Shown here: positions 22,917 to 33,525 of the stretch, one piece after another
How the letters are laid out: each line of letters starts with the position of its first letter
Position numbering within the stretch: the first letter of the stretch is position 1
Assembly (NCBI RefSeq): GCF_023065955.2
Contig: NW_026622808.1
Span: 40,498,475 to 40,562,474, forward strand
Source of the DNA: Ursus arctos
Taxonomy: Eukaryota > Chordata > Mammalia > Carnivora > Ursidae
Direction: 5' to 3'
Length of the DNA: 64,000 nucleotides
Translations under genes and position numbers: made by a program
Notes under the pieces: model-generated
What the model was told of the DNA's origin: nothing
Database searches by the model: none
Seen by the model: only the letters and a program-made list of their open reading frames with translations

Positions 22917-23854
22917 AGCGGTATAGTCCGGTCAATGTTTTACAAACAAATCAGAGGTGAGTGGCAGAGACAATGCTTCTAAGACTCCCAAAGTAGACAT
23001 CTGTTGTTTTTGCTTGGTTGGCATCCCTCCCCATTTTGTTAACAGTGCCTTATTCTTCAGGGACTATCTCACTCCCATTCCATGTGGTCCTGGGGATAAC
23101 TGACAAATCGAGCCTACCAGCCTTTGCTCCTTGAGCAGAGACTCAAGGCAGGAAAAGGTGGCACTGTCATTTTGGCGACCATTGTTGGGAGAAACTATTA
23201 GTTTCTGCTATAGTGTCCCTGGAGCTGTCTGGATTCCTGAGCCCCCTGAGGTCTGATTGTTCAACATGTCTGTGAATTTTGAGATCAAGAGCGTCTGCTG
23301 CTTGCAATTTAAGAATCCCAGCACAGTGTTCTAGGTCCTGGCGCAAATTCACGTGGAGGTTTGTAGCATTCTGTTTTGGGGCTCATGAGGCACTCTTGTA
23401 TCCTTAAGTATTTTTAGCTCATGGTGTCTTTGATATTTATAAACTACACGTCTTAACTAGCACAGACCTTTAGTTGACTCCCCTATTTATGTGGATGGTC
23501 CCTAGACTGACTAAAGCAAGTTCAAGGCTCTCCCGATCCTACTCCAGTCTTCAAGGTCATAGCCAAGATAGCCCAACTATTTTATCATTCCGTATGCTTT
23601 CTGAAACCTCATTTATTTATTTGCATTTTGTAAGTATGAACATCTTGGGGAAAAATTCCTAACAAAGGTATACTTTGTGAACAATAGGATTAAAAGCTTA
23701 TCAAACAGAAACATGGTTCTAAATAATGTATGATCCTTTGAACAGGAGCCCAAACCTCTTCCTGAAAAAAGAGCTCTTATTTCCTCTATCAAGCAACATT
23801 AAATGAAATTATAGTACTGCCATTAAATCCAATTGTACACCAGTAATTTTTCAT
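22917..23854. other. Intergenic sequence just downstream of the gene end
   Basis: No recognisable exon or repeat. It begins beyond the predicted cleavage site of the minus-strand gene. Short open frames at 23167-23352 (minus) and 23474-23662 (plus) are unsupported. Confidence 0.4.
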
Positions 23855-23871
23855 TTCCAATGGTACTCTTC

Positions 23872-23891
23872 TTTATTAAAAAATCTTTATT
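23872..23891 (-). promoter_or_regulatory. Two poly(A) signals (AATAAA) of the minus-strand gene
   Basis: TTTATT on the plus strand at 23872-23877 and 23886-23891 reads as two canonical AATAAA hexamers on the minus strand, spaced 14 bases apart and about 1 kb after the stop codon. They are the most plausible end of the CFAP20DC transcript. Confidence 0.6.
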
Positions 23892-24166
23892 AAATAACAA
23901 AATATTCCAGCTAATATAAGTACTTCCTTGAGCTCAGTATGAATATACGTGGCACACAATTCAAGGGCATCTCCTCAAACGCAGGAAGTGCACGATTTTT
24001 CCTTGTGATGCAGCAAGCAGAATGATAGCGACCGCCTCCTCCGTTTCTCCAGGCCAAGTCACAGAAGTGGTGAGGAGTGTGGGCTGTTCTAACGGGTGAC
24101 TTCTTAAATCTGGATCCAAGAAGCTAGATTTGGATCATATTATTAGGATTCAGAGATAATTGGTAA

Positions 24167-24205
24167 AAAAAAAAAAAAGAAAAGAAAAGAAAAACAAACA
24201 AAAAA
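24167..24205. repeat. A-rich / (AAAAG)n low-complexity tract in the 3'UTR
   Basis: A long A run followed by AAAAG and AAAC units on the plus strand. On the mRNA strand this is a U-rich tract. Confidence 0.9.
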
Positions 24206-24893
24206 ACCAAGCCCTAAACCAAAGTGCTAAGCAGCTTAAGTGATCAGCAGTGCTTTGATCTTTGGCAAACTCTGGACGAACCTTAATGAAATGGAACAGT
24301 GGGGCCGGCGGTAACAAAACGCGATCATAAAGTCCGACCCGTTCACAGTATTTCCTTTTCTAAGAGTCTAAGGGGGATAAATATTATCTTGGAATATTCT
24401 GGTAGAGAATGCAAGCAAGGCAAATCAAAGGAGGCATTTTAAAAGGTATTCTTTTGACCATCATACTTTAATACAAACAGGGAATAAAAGGTACCCAGAT
24501 ATCGTTGAAACAAGAGTACATTTTCTGTGTATCAAGCCATCATTTACAGATTAACACTGCAAAACATTTGAATTAATAACTCTTCATTGCTTCCATGAGA
24601 TTATAGGCAATAAAAAATGATATGTAGGATGAGAACTAACCAAGAAGAACCAATTCCAAGTCCTGAAATCTTGGGTCTGTATTAATTCCCTCACTGCTAA
24701 AAAATCACATGCATCTACAAAGAGAAGGCAGGTATCCTTAACATCGAACGTTATTTACAAAACAACTTCATTTCTCTCAGTTACTCTGGATTCTGCGGGC
24801 CTGCCGGACACACGCGCTGTGGGGCCAACGTCAGGGCCAGCACGGTCGCCTGCCCCGATTGGGCACAGCCATTCCAGGCCCCGGAGGGAGGCC

Positions 24894-25006
24894 TCACACC
24901 AACTCGTAGTATTTCCCCGTCTGGGGATCAAAGTAGCAGTTCAGACACGGGTCATACAGCAGAGTCAGCACCTCCTCATCCTCTTCCACACTTGGGTCTT
25001 CTTCAC
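24894..25006 (-). CDS. CFAP20DC: CFAP20DC last coding exon (C-terminus and stop)
   Basis: Terminal exon of a minus-strand gene. Its first two bases complete a Gly codon split over the intron (phase 1). It then encodes 36 residues, beginning [16 protein letters not shown] and ending [20 protein letters not shown], followed by TGA at 24896-24894. The acceptor is strong: a run of ten C and then ACAG directly before the exon. I recognise this acidic stretch plus aromatic, DP-rich tail as the C-terminus of CFAP20DC (C3orf67), from memory and not from a search. The family has an N-terminal CFAP20 domain and is associated with cilia and flagella, but its molecular role is poorly known. The tail resembles an aromatic OCRE-type repeat (Y-D-P...Y-F-D-P-x-T-G-x-Y-Y), which could be a peptide-binding element. 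The open frame continues upstream of the acceptor, but that part is intron. Confidence 0.85.
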
Positions 25007-25022
25007 CTGTGGGGGGGGGGCA
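25007..25022 (-). promoter_or_regulatory. Splice acceptor of the last coding exon, with a C10 pyrimidine tract
   Basis: On the minus strand the intron ends with ten consecutive C followed by ACAG. The AG is at 25008-25007. The mononucleotide run makes this tract prone to length variation. Confidence 0.85.
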
Positions 25023-26199
25023 CAGACACATTAGCCGCCTGCCTGAGAGCCGGGCAGGGTCCCCCAACCCTCCTGGGAGATGCTCCTCATGGGGGCGGAA
25101 TGTCAAGGCCAGAATGGAGGAGCACGGCACCGCGTGGACTCGGCGCACACAGCATAAGGCAGGGCCGGCTTCGCTCCGAAGGACAAGAAAAGCTGAGTGT
25201 GGAGGCCCGGCAGGGAGTGAGAGGAGAAAGGGACAGGGCCAAGGGCCTCACGGGGTCAAGGATATGACCGGGATTCAAGATTTGGAGACGACAGTTCCAG
25301 ACTCGGTTGTGGGCCAGAGCTGTATGCATGCACCCTAAGAGTGCTACCAAGTAAACCTGAATTAAAATGATAATGTTGTTTAGGAACACAAGACCCACAA
25401 GGCATAGAACACATAGGGAAAACATCAGGTGATGGGTAGTTTTATTAGCGGTAGGAAGGTCTGTCAAGTTTGCTAGTAACATGGACGTGGCTTCATGTTT
25501 GTCTCTTGTGACAACTGTTTAGATGGTTTGGAGGAACTCCTGCTGCCTAAGTTATTAGCAGGTTTGGTTGGTTTCCAACACATGGCATGGAATGGAAAAA
25601 AAAAAAGACTGTTTTTGTAAGATCTTTCCTGAGCACCTTATATGTGGCAGTGTTGTGCTAAGTACTTGTGCACTTGATGCCGTCACCAACGAGTTAGTGC
25701 CTTCTGAGTACTTCTGAAATACACATGATACGAGTCCAGAAGCCAGGTGGGTGAGACCTCCCTGAGCTGGAGAGGATCAGAGCAGGCGCGGGGAGGATGG
25801 TGATTAGAATACTCCTCTCTCTTAGCACAGGCTACCAAGGACCAGAGAAAAACCAGTCTTTGAGGCTGTGAGCTCACCAGGGTTACTTCAGAGGGGCTCG
25901 GGTGGTAGGCTTGGGGTGGGGCTGACACATAACAGAGGCTCAGTCAATACTGAATGTTTCTGGAAAGGGTGAGTACATGATTGTGAACGCAAAGTCAATG
26001 ATTTTAAGTGTCACTGCCCACAGTATGGGAAGGTGGTGGGACTCCATCTTTTCCAGGCAAAATCAGACCGAGCTGGTGCATGGACCCTGTCAGGACAGTG
26101 ACAAGCCTGAGTTAAGTCCCAGGGAGCAGAGCCAAGATGGTGAAGTCGGGGGTTGAGATTCTACCACAGCCATTCCTGACCATCCGAAGACCTAAAGCA
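25023..26199. other. Intronic sequence, mostly unassigned
   Basis: Contains an antisense MIR/L2 scrap near 25628-25690 (CTGAGCACCTTATATGTGGC). The long open frames at 24992-25338 (+) and 25087-25482 (-) are in GC-rich DNA beside the exon, have no recognisable similarity and are rejected as genes. Confidence 0.4.
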
Positions 26200-26335
26200 T
26201 GATCGCCCCTGCGCCGGGCACTGAGTGGGGTGCTGGGGATGAGATGGTGGAAGAAGCAGGTGCTGTTCTCAAGGAGTGTGCAGTGACTCGGGCAAAACAC
26301 AAGAGCAGCCGACTCTCTTATGGGCTGCACGCAGT
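26200..26335 (-). repeat. L2 3' fragment, antisense
   Basis: GCGCCGGGCACTGAGTGGGG, then GTGCTGGGGATGAGATGGTG, then GTGCTGTTCTCAAGGAGTGTGCAG fit antisense L2/MIR 3' text (...GGCACTG...GCTGGGGATAC...CTTGCCCTCAAGGAG). Confidence 0.65.
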
Positions 26336-26409
26336 GCCAGCAGTCCTTAAAAAGTGGAGCTAACCGGAGGGCTGAGTACCTCTGCCCTGCTGGCTAACAT
26401 CACAACTGG

Positions 26410-26640
26410 TGGAGCCCTCAATGGTTGAGAAAGCACTCCCCCCTGCAGTAGCTCGCTTGACCCTCCTGAGAAATAGGTAGGAGTTACGGTGCCCGTTTGA
26501 CAGACGAGGGAAGCAAGGAATGCAGAGTTAACCAGCTCACCTGAGGTCACTTGCTGAGTCAGAGGCAGAGTCAGGGATGAACCTGGGTTTCCAGACCCTC
26601 AGTTCCATGTTCTTTCCACCATATTGGTGCCCTGCTTTCA
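26410..26640 (-). repeat. MIR SINE, antisense
   Basis: GAGAAATAGGTAGGAGTTAC, then GCCCGTTTGACAGACGAGGG, then AGCTCACCTGAGGTCACTTG, then GAGGCAGAGTCAGGGATGAA, then CCTGGGTTTCCAGACCCTCA. This is a well-preserved reverse-complement MIR. Confidence 0.85.
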
Positions 26641-27665
26641 TTAAGAAGGTGGTGGAACACATTCAGTTGGGAGCTATTATATTATGGGAATTTAAACACG
26701 GAAGAGGGTAAAAAATTGTAAAGGTGTCCTACATTTGAAAAACTCAGGTTTGGAAACAAAAGAAATTTCATTTCTCATACTTCAAAAATCACAAAGATGA
26801 GAGAATCCATGTGGGAGGCCAGAGGCGAAATCCGGGCTTATTAACTCCAGAAATGACAAAGCTTGAGGTTATAGCAGCCCTTCTGGACTCGAGTACATCA
26901 AGGGTGGTAAATGAGAGAGAACTTAAGAAGATTCTGTGGGGTTCCAGGAGGAAGCCTTTCAAGAAGGAAAGTTATGAGGAGCCAGATTTTGTCTGAGCGC
27001 AAGGAAGGATTTTCTAAACAGTAAAGCGGACCAGGCAATGGAAGGTGGACCCCAGGGAGGGTGAAGCAGGGACTGGGGCAACCACTTGTGTGAGGGTTTA
27101 TCGTGCACAGGGCAGGACCAGATCCAATGATCCCTGCAGTGCCTTTGATGAGTTTCTGTGACTCTTGGCTGCAGTGGCTTATGTCCTTGAAGTATGACAG
27201 GACTTCGCTAATGGCCACGTTAATGGTGATAGCTGACCTGAGCACCCTGCACGGTTTCTAATTAAGAACAGGAAATCAGAGAAGGCAGGCTGCCTTTCCT
27301 TTCCTTTCCATTGTTACCTTAAGAGTGGTCCCCAGGGCCCTGCCTCCAGCTTCTTCCTTTAAGTAGGAGAGGTTGGGAATGCTTCTCAAGTGGCTGTTTC
27401 TCATGGAAGATGACCCCCTTTAGGTCACTTCTGCACATCAAAAGGAGGGTGTGCATGTCCTTCACCTTCACATATTCAATCCTCATCTCTTTCTTATTTA
27501 GGCTTCTTCAGAGAACAGAACTAGTAAGTAACTTATGTGTGCCTGCTATGTGATGATGTCTATTAAATCTGTACTATGTCTAGGTGTGGAAGTGACATTC
27601 ACACACAAAACAAAAGCAGCTACTAAAGATTAAAGGGGGTGGGGTGGGAGATACAACCGCAGAGT
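26641..27665. other. Intronic sequence, unassigned
   Basis: No exon or repeat recognised over about 1 kb, apart from a short TTTCC run near 27295-27310. The 115-codon minus frame at 26898-27245 is on the gene's strand but lacks a convincing acceptor/donor pair and matches nothing I recall of this protein. Confidence 0.4.
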
Positions 27666-27930
27666 GGCCCAGAGAGCCCTGGGCCCTAGGATCCAGCAGA
27701 CGGGACAGAGAGGAGCTTGGCCGCTGCCTACCCAAATGACCTTCGGGCAGTTACGGGTTATTTTGCCTCACTGGACCCTCATTTCCTTATTTGCCAAATC
27801 GGAATGACAATGCCTATTTCACAGGTTTTTGTGGAAGACGAAATTGGACCCTGGATAATATGCAGAGCACAGTGCACATAGTAGTTGATCAATAAATGAT
27901 CGTTACTATTACTATTAAGGATAACGACAA
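27666..27930 (+). repeat. MIR SINE
   Basis: TACCCAAATGACCTTCGGGC, then CTCATTTCCTTATTTGCCAA, then CGGAATGACAATGCCTATTTC, then CACATAGTAGTTGATCAATA follow MIR through core and tail. Confidence 0.85.
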
Positions 27931-28034
27931 TCTTGAAATAAATGATGAACTACGGGCTATAAATTGCTTAGTCACTCAGATCAGAAATACTGATAAAGCT
28001 TAGAGTTCGAAGATAAGGCTTCATAAAGATGGGC

Positions 28035-28255
28035 AGCATGACACTGAGACAACGGAGTCAGACAGACCTCGGCCAAATCCCATTCTACCACTTCGCAGTG
28101 GGACATTGGGAAAATTCAGCACTCCGAGCCTTAGTCTTCTCATGCAAGGACAGTAATAGTACCTGCGATAGTTCCTATGAGAACTAAGTAAGATACCCAG
28201 TAACACTCCACACACCCAGTGAATACTCAATAAATGTCGTTGTTATAAACTGTCA
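28035..28255 (+). repeat. MIR SINE
   Basis: CGGAGTCAGACAGACCTCGG, then CCTTAGTCTTCTCATGCAAG, then GGACAGTAATAGTACCTGCG, then GTGAATACTCAATAAATGTCG. Second sense MIR within 400 bp. Confidence 0.8.
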
Positions 28256-28259
28256 TCAT

Positions 28260-30863
28260 GAAAAACAGAGTACCCGAGTTAGACACAGAGGTATGTCCAC
28301 TTATACCTTATTCCCTATCGCAAAACTGTACCTGTTCGATTTTTCACTACCAAAAGAAAAGAAAATAGTGGGTTTGAGAGCCCGCAACTAGTTTCATAAA
28401 GGACATTACAATGAATTCATCCTTAAGTAAAAAGAGTTCTTAAACCAAAAATCACATATTTTTCAAAACGTAAAATGAATTTTTCCATCAGGTGTAATGT
28501 TAGAACACGTATCACCGAGGTAGATGATTCTAAGCCAGCCTATCTCGGGGGTCTGCTGTCCGATGTTTCGGTTTTACTCCATCCACACACTGGGGGAAAT
28601 TCTGACCTCTGGCTTGTAACTTACATGCCGTACAACTGCTTAGCACACTCTGTGCTGGTACTTTCCAAAAAGATAAAATTTTAAGCTGGCGTTATTAAGC
28701 TGGAAAACTCAATACATTTCATGACCAGTCAGGAATCTTTCTAGATGAAAATAACAGTTGTAACGGGCCATGGGTCTTTATCACCCAACTGCAAAGGGAT
28801 CGAGGCGGATCCAATTCATTACTAGGGGTTTTGTTACATAAGGCATACACACTGAAGCAGTGACTGCTCTATAAACGCACTCGTTCCAGTACGTATCCCT
28901 ATAAAACTGGAACCTCATGCACTATCACCACGGGACTAAAGCAGGTTTTGTGGTTTTTAGGACTAAAGCTTTAAATGGATGAATTTTAAAACTCTACCAA
29001 CAATGACACTCGTACAAAAATTGGGTGACATTATGTATAATTTTACATTGAAATAAGTTCTTTAAACTTGCATAAAAGGTTTTGTTTTCATTATAACTTA
29101 ATTTTCAAAGCCTCCAATTTACATCATTTTAAGCCATTGTAATCCCTATGTAATGAAATTATAATATCATTAAGCAATTACCACTATGATGTCAAGCAAT
29201 GGGAAATGTTTTGAAAGGTAATTATTGTGCATGGGTATGGGGGTAATTTTCAATTATATTCTTGGATGGTGCAGAGTTTGTTTTTCCCCAAAATGCTAAA
29301 TTGCTCTATTTAAAGACTGGCTACAGAAACTCTAAAAGGACAAATTAACAAATAAAACCATTCTCTGCTACCAGACTAAGAGCATCTGGACAGGGGTCCA
29401 AATTACATTTTTACTCTTTTCCACATAATAAAGTCATTTCCAGTGAAATAAAATTGTCTTTCAGATGATAATCTATTTACAAACTTCCAGCTTCATCCAC
29501 TTTGAAATTGGTTAACAGCAGTAATGAAGAAAAACCAACAGAGCCAGACCAAATGCAGCAATATTAGCTGCCCTCTCCTCCATTAGATCAGTTCAGGCAA
29601 ACAATCCCTTCAGTTCACCTTTTGAAAGTCCATTAATATAAATGCTTAATTATCTATATTTATTGCGTTTTAACCGTAGATAATAGAAAACCTATATGCG
29701 CAGGCTAAGTCCTCAAGCTTGAAAACAAATAACGTGGCGCCAGTTTATCAGATTTAAAATCTCTGAATCAAGACACTGCACTTGATTTTCGATTTTCTGA
29801 CGCTGCCATCCAGAATTTTTTAAAAAAAGTTAATGCATTTTCTCTCTTATAGATCTTGAGAACTGATTGACTGTATTTTTATGTGCATACTAATACACTA
29901 TTGTTTAAACAATTCAATGGTGAGGGATCACCATTCCAAACAGTCAGCCTCAGGATCAATAAAGATGACATTTGAGATAAGATTCCGCTGAACACCAGGT
30001 GCTTACAAACGCTTCCACCAACGCCTCTCACAGTAGGGCAAAATTAACTTGCACTAAAACCTGAGAAAGTCTACTGTGAACTGCTGAATTCTGGTTTTCA
30101 GCAAATATGTGTCCTGGGATGGGAGAAAGATAAATGACCAAGGATGGGATAAAAAGGATGAAAAGATACTTTCTTCTATTAGAAAACCATATTGTTTCTT
30201 GGAGGGCAAATAACATGAAATGATTATAGTTCAGGGTTCATTTGGAAAATAAGTACATCACCCTTTTTGCAAAAACCAGTGGCTATATTTTACTTGGAAA
30301 ATGCCATTTAAGACAACATGTTGAAGGATTTGGAAGATTAATTGGGAATTAGTGCAATTTCATTCTTTCCAGGTAGTCTCCACTTACAAATGTGCACTGA
30401 TTCAAATGTGTGCTTGTATATCAAATCATCAAGTTAAAATTACACAGTCTTACATCTTAAACTTACACAATGTTACATGTTAATTTTATCTCAATAAAGC
30501 TGGGGAAAGAACCTACAAAACATTTGTGCACTTGGAAATGTGGGGCTTATAACTCTGAATGCATTTTGTTACACATCCAGGGAAGTCCCTAACCAGACAA
30601 TTGAGCTCTGAAGCCCATAGTGTCTCAATGGCCCGATTTCAGGGAAGGTGGCAACACTGTAGCTAGGGGAAAATGCATCCCAATTCTATCAAGGGAAGCT
30701 GAAATCACACCCTGGACTAGGAACCTTTCTGGGATGCATCTGGGGAATAAGTAGGTGGGGATGGTTCTGGAATAAGAGAGGGCACCTCAGACACCAGCAA
30801 TGTGTTTACTTCTCTACTACCGGGCCCACTTCTAGTATTCCTAGAAGGAAGGCATCTCTCTTT
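28260..30863. other. Large AT-rich repeat-poor intronic block
   Basis: About 2.6 kb without a recognisable transposable element, the longest such stretch in the window. Notable cores: TAATTACCATT-like and ATCATTAAGCAATTACC near 29165-29183, TTATTGCG and TAATTATC near 29647-29665, and a block of ACATAATAAAGTCATTTCC near 29423. The lack of repeat insertions over this length is what one expects of constrained regulatory DNA, but constraint is not shown by one sequence. Confidence 0.35.
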
Positions 30864-31047
30864 CTCTCTCTCTCTTTTTAAAGATTTTATTTATTTATTT
30901 GATAGACAGATGGCAAGAGAAGGAACACAAGCAGGTGGACTGGCAGAGGGAGAAGCAGGGAGCCTAATGCGGGGCTCGATCCCAGGACCCTGGGATCATG
31001 ACCTGAGTGGAAGGAGATGCTTAACAACTGAGCCACCCAGGCGCCCC
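30864..31047 (-). mobile_element. SINEC (older subfamily)
   Basis: Minus orientation: tail CTTTTTAAAGATTTTATTTA, middle GAACACAAGCAGGTGG, B-box region GGGCTCGATCCCAGG, head complement TGAGCCACCCAGGCGCCCC. AGGCATCTCT-type duplications flank it. Confidence 0.95.
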
Positions 31048-31477
31048 AGGCAGGCATCTCTTTAGACTAGTGAGAGCGTTGATCACCAGCCCCCCACCTT
31101 CCAACCACTTTTGTGCACAGAAGACACCCCTGAGACTCTGATAGCTGCATAAGAATAAATATCTCCCTTCCCCAAGGTTACTCTGAGAACAAAAGGCAAC
31201 TACGGGCCTAACAGGGGAAGGGGTGGAGACTCTGGATTCAAGAACGTCATGAATACTAATGAATCATTAAAGTTGCTGAGCACTGAGGTAGGGATGCTAT
31301 GGGTTGAAGGAGAGTACTAAAGGGAGTACTATTTTATCCAGAAAGCTTCAAGAAAGAGAACTTTCTAAATTTCAAAAATTGCAGTGGACACTTCAGTTGT
31401 ATGATTCTTACTGACCTCAGTGGGAATTCTGTGGTCCTATAGCAGCGTGGGGGTTAAGGGGGAAGATTCCCAGGTCC
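31048..31477. other. Intronic sequence, unassigned
   Basis: No exon or repeat recognised. Confidence 0.4.
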
Positions 31478-31680
31478 GACGGGCCTGGGTCGGAGTTCTG
31501 TTCCACACTCCAGTGGGTCTGTGATGCAGGCAGTGACCTTAACTTCACCCCTACAGGGGTGGGGGGTACATAGCAGAGCCTCACACCTGGGAGCATTGGG
31601 AGAAGTCATTGTGAGGTAACACAGGCAAATCTGACATTGTGGCAGGCGCATGGTCGGTCCTGGCTTCTATTATTACTTTT
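31478..31680 (+). repeat. MIR SINE, diverged
   Basis: GGCCTGGGTCGGAGTTCTGT, then GCAGGCAGTGACCTTAACTT, then TTGTGAGGTAACACAGGCAA, then GGCTTCTATTATTACTTTT fit a sense MIR with decayed core. Confidence 0.65.
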
Positions 31681-32499
31681 ACATTTTGCCAGTATTGTTT
31701 TTTCGGGAGAAGGTCTCCTTGCACCTTAAATAAATCTTGAAGATACAAGGAAGATACAAAGAGTAGACCAAATCATCCTTCCGTTTTCCATGGGCAGATG
31801 ATTCACGTGATCACTCGTTAAATATTTATGAAGTGTGTACTGTGTCCTAGGTGGCAAGTCAAGCACTTGGGGACACCACTGTTTTTCAGTGAAGCATAAT
31901 GCCTGGAAGATAACTAATAAAACAGATTTTAGAAGACTGCTTTTAGACTCAGTATCAGGTGAATGTTGAATAACTGTGTGGCAGGAAATAAGACTGTGGA
32001 AGGACTCCTCTGTTGTACCCAGAGCAGATGGGCATATTGCCCTCTCTCGGTTAGCCTGAAAGAGCCATGAGGTTCTTCTAAATTGTTGACTAGCCATTTG
32101 GATATTACATCTTTAAAGTTAGCATCTGCTGCCTACTTATGCCTGTGGGAGATTAACCCATGTTCATAAAGGAACATCTTCTGTGGCCCTCCCATAGCAA
32201 ACGTACAAGAATGTTATCTTTATAAGATTCTGGCAACTCCAAAAGCACTTCTGAATGTCTCTCTTACTCAAAGTCTATGTAAGCTGCAGGAGAGGTTTTG
32301 CAGGCCTGAGGAGAGACGTCATTATTATTCCATTCTGGAGCTGGGAAGCATGAATAATTGAAGGGTCATATCTGTAAAGGAACAAATGTCAAAAACAAAT
32401 TGACAACTATTCTTCGAGCAAAGTCTGCTTTATTTTCCAAAGGTCGGCTTGGTAGTTCTCTTGAGTACGTTCTGAAACCATAACTTCCCATTTTACCAT
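31681..32499. other. Intronic sequence with a MIR/L2 scrap
   Basis: Contains an antisense L2/MIR piece near 31812-31885 (AAATATTTATGAAGTGTGTAC, then GTCCTAGGTGGCAAG). The 123-codon minus frame at 31726-32097 runs through it and has no recognisable similarity. Confidence 0.4.
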
Positions 32500-32925
32500 T
32501 TCGCATGCGCTCCAGGAAAACACGTTTTTGCTCAGTGTTAAGCGCTCCCGTGGCCCTGGTAACTGACATACAGCGAGTGCGCTGCGGCCCGGGAGGGACT
32601 GCACGCCGCTGCCCGGCTCCCCCTCCAGTCGGGTGGCCCGGAATGCAAGGCTGCTCCCGCCGGCTGCCTGGCTCCGCAGGAAGACAGGCTGTTTACTTTA
32701 AAGTGGCATTTATGCACTTGAGGCGTTCTGGGTGAGCAGAAACTGTGGCTGCGACACAAGCCTGTACAGAAGAAGGCAGAGACTCCAAGGCCAAGTCTAA
32801 AGCATGTGTGAAAATGAACAGAGGGAGACCTGAGTTGAAATGGAGTTGAGAAACCCGGAAGGGGGAGCGCTCACGCGCGAGTTTTCTGTGGCCGCCTACG
32901 CCGTGTTCCTGGGCAGGAAGAAGTT
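32500..32925. promoter_or_regulatory. CpG-dense patch inside the intron
   Basis: Two clusters of CpGs stand out in otherwise CpG-poor DNA: about 32540-32725 (TACAGCGAGTGCGCTGCGGC, CACGCCGCTGCCCGG, CTCCCGCCGG) and 32865-32910 (GAGCGCTCACGCGCGAG, GCCGCCTACGCCG). By eye I count over 20 CpGs in roughly 420 bp. It could be a small intragenic CpG island, such as an alternative or lncRNA promoter, or a methylation-protected enhancer. No TATA box or initiator is identified. It is not a SINE or known GC-rich repeat. Confidence 0.4.
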
Positions 32926-33345
32926 CACTTTATTTCCCCTGCAGGAAGATTTTTCTCCCTGACAAACAACAGCCTAGCCAATGAGAAACATCACAACCTT
33001 GAACTCTTGCTTTAGACTTTTAGACTCTAATAGACTTTCCTTCAAAGGAGCCTCTCCCAACGTCCTCCTTTTTCTCTACAAAGCAATGTTCCTCTCCTTT
33101 GTTCTCCAGGCTTGCCTATGCTTTGCTGTAGCCCGCATGTCCCAAACTGCCATTCCTCTGCTAGTCCTAAACTCATTTTGCTGGTAAAATAGCTCACTCT
33201 TTTGTTTTTAAGGTTAACACCTGCACTTACTTCCGTACGGCCTGGGGCAAGTGTTCTAGAACTATTCATTGGTCAGGCCATCCTTCCCTGCTGTTCAACT
33301 GCAGTCATGCCTCTAGCTTTACAGATGAACCTCGGCCTCTCCACC
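32926..33345. other. Intronic sequence, possibly a decayed L2
   Basis: 33000-33180 has the pyrimidine-rich texture of sense L2 (CCTCTCCTTTGTTCTCCAGG, CCAAACTGCCATTCCTCTGC), but the order is not clear enough to call. No exon. Confidence 0.3.
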
Positions 33346-33525
33346 TCAGCTGGAGCTGTGGGGGTTCAGCAGGTTACTTCCCGGCTCTAAGCCCCAGTGC
33401 CATGTGGAAAAGGCAGGGAACAACAGTATCTACACCTCAGGAGGCTATTACAAGAAATAAGGGTACTTGCAGGTGTGGGTCACAGGAAGACAAAATAAAT
33501 ATTAGCTGTCATTATTTTTTATCCT
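33346..33525 (+). repeat. MIR SINE
   Basis: GCAGGTTACTTCCCGGCTCT, then AAGCCCCAGTGCCATGTGG, then AACAGTATCTACACCTCAGG, then AAATAAATATTAGCTGTCATT correspond to MIR core and tail. Confidence 0.75.

Larger units (their letters stand above)
23855..24893 (-). other. CFAP20DC: 3' untranslated region of the CFAP20DC gene (predicted)
   Basis: Starts right after the stop codon and is taken to end about 15-20 bases beyond the last AATAAA. No repeat family is recognised in it except a low-complexity tract at 24167-24205, which is T/C-rich on the mRNA strand. A Pumilio-type element, TGTAAATA on the mRNA strand, lies at 24752-24759. The true 3' end is inferred from the two poly(A) signals, and longer or shorter isoforms are possible. 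Confidence 0.65.

Noticed and set aside
24992..25482. 91-131 codon frames beside the last coding exon
   Set aside because: They lie in intron sequence immediately upstream of the acceptor or antisense to it. The genuine coding part ends at the splice site at 25006.
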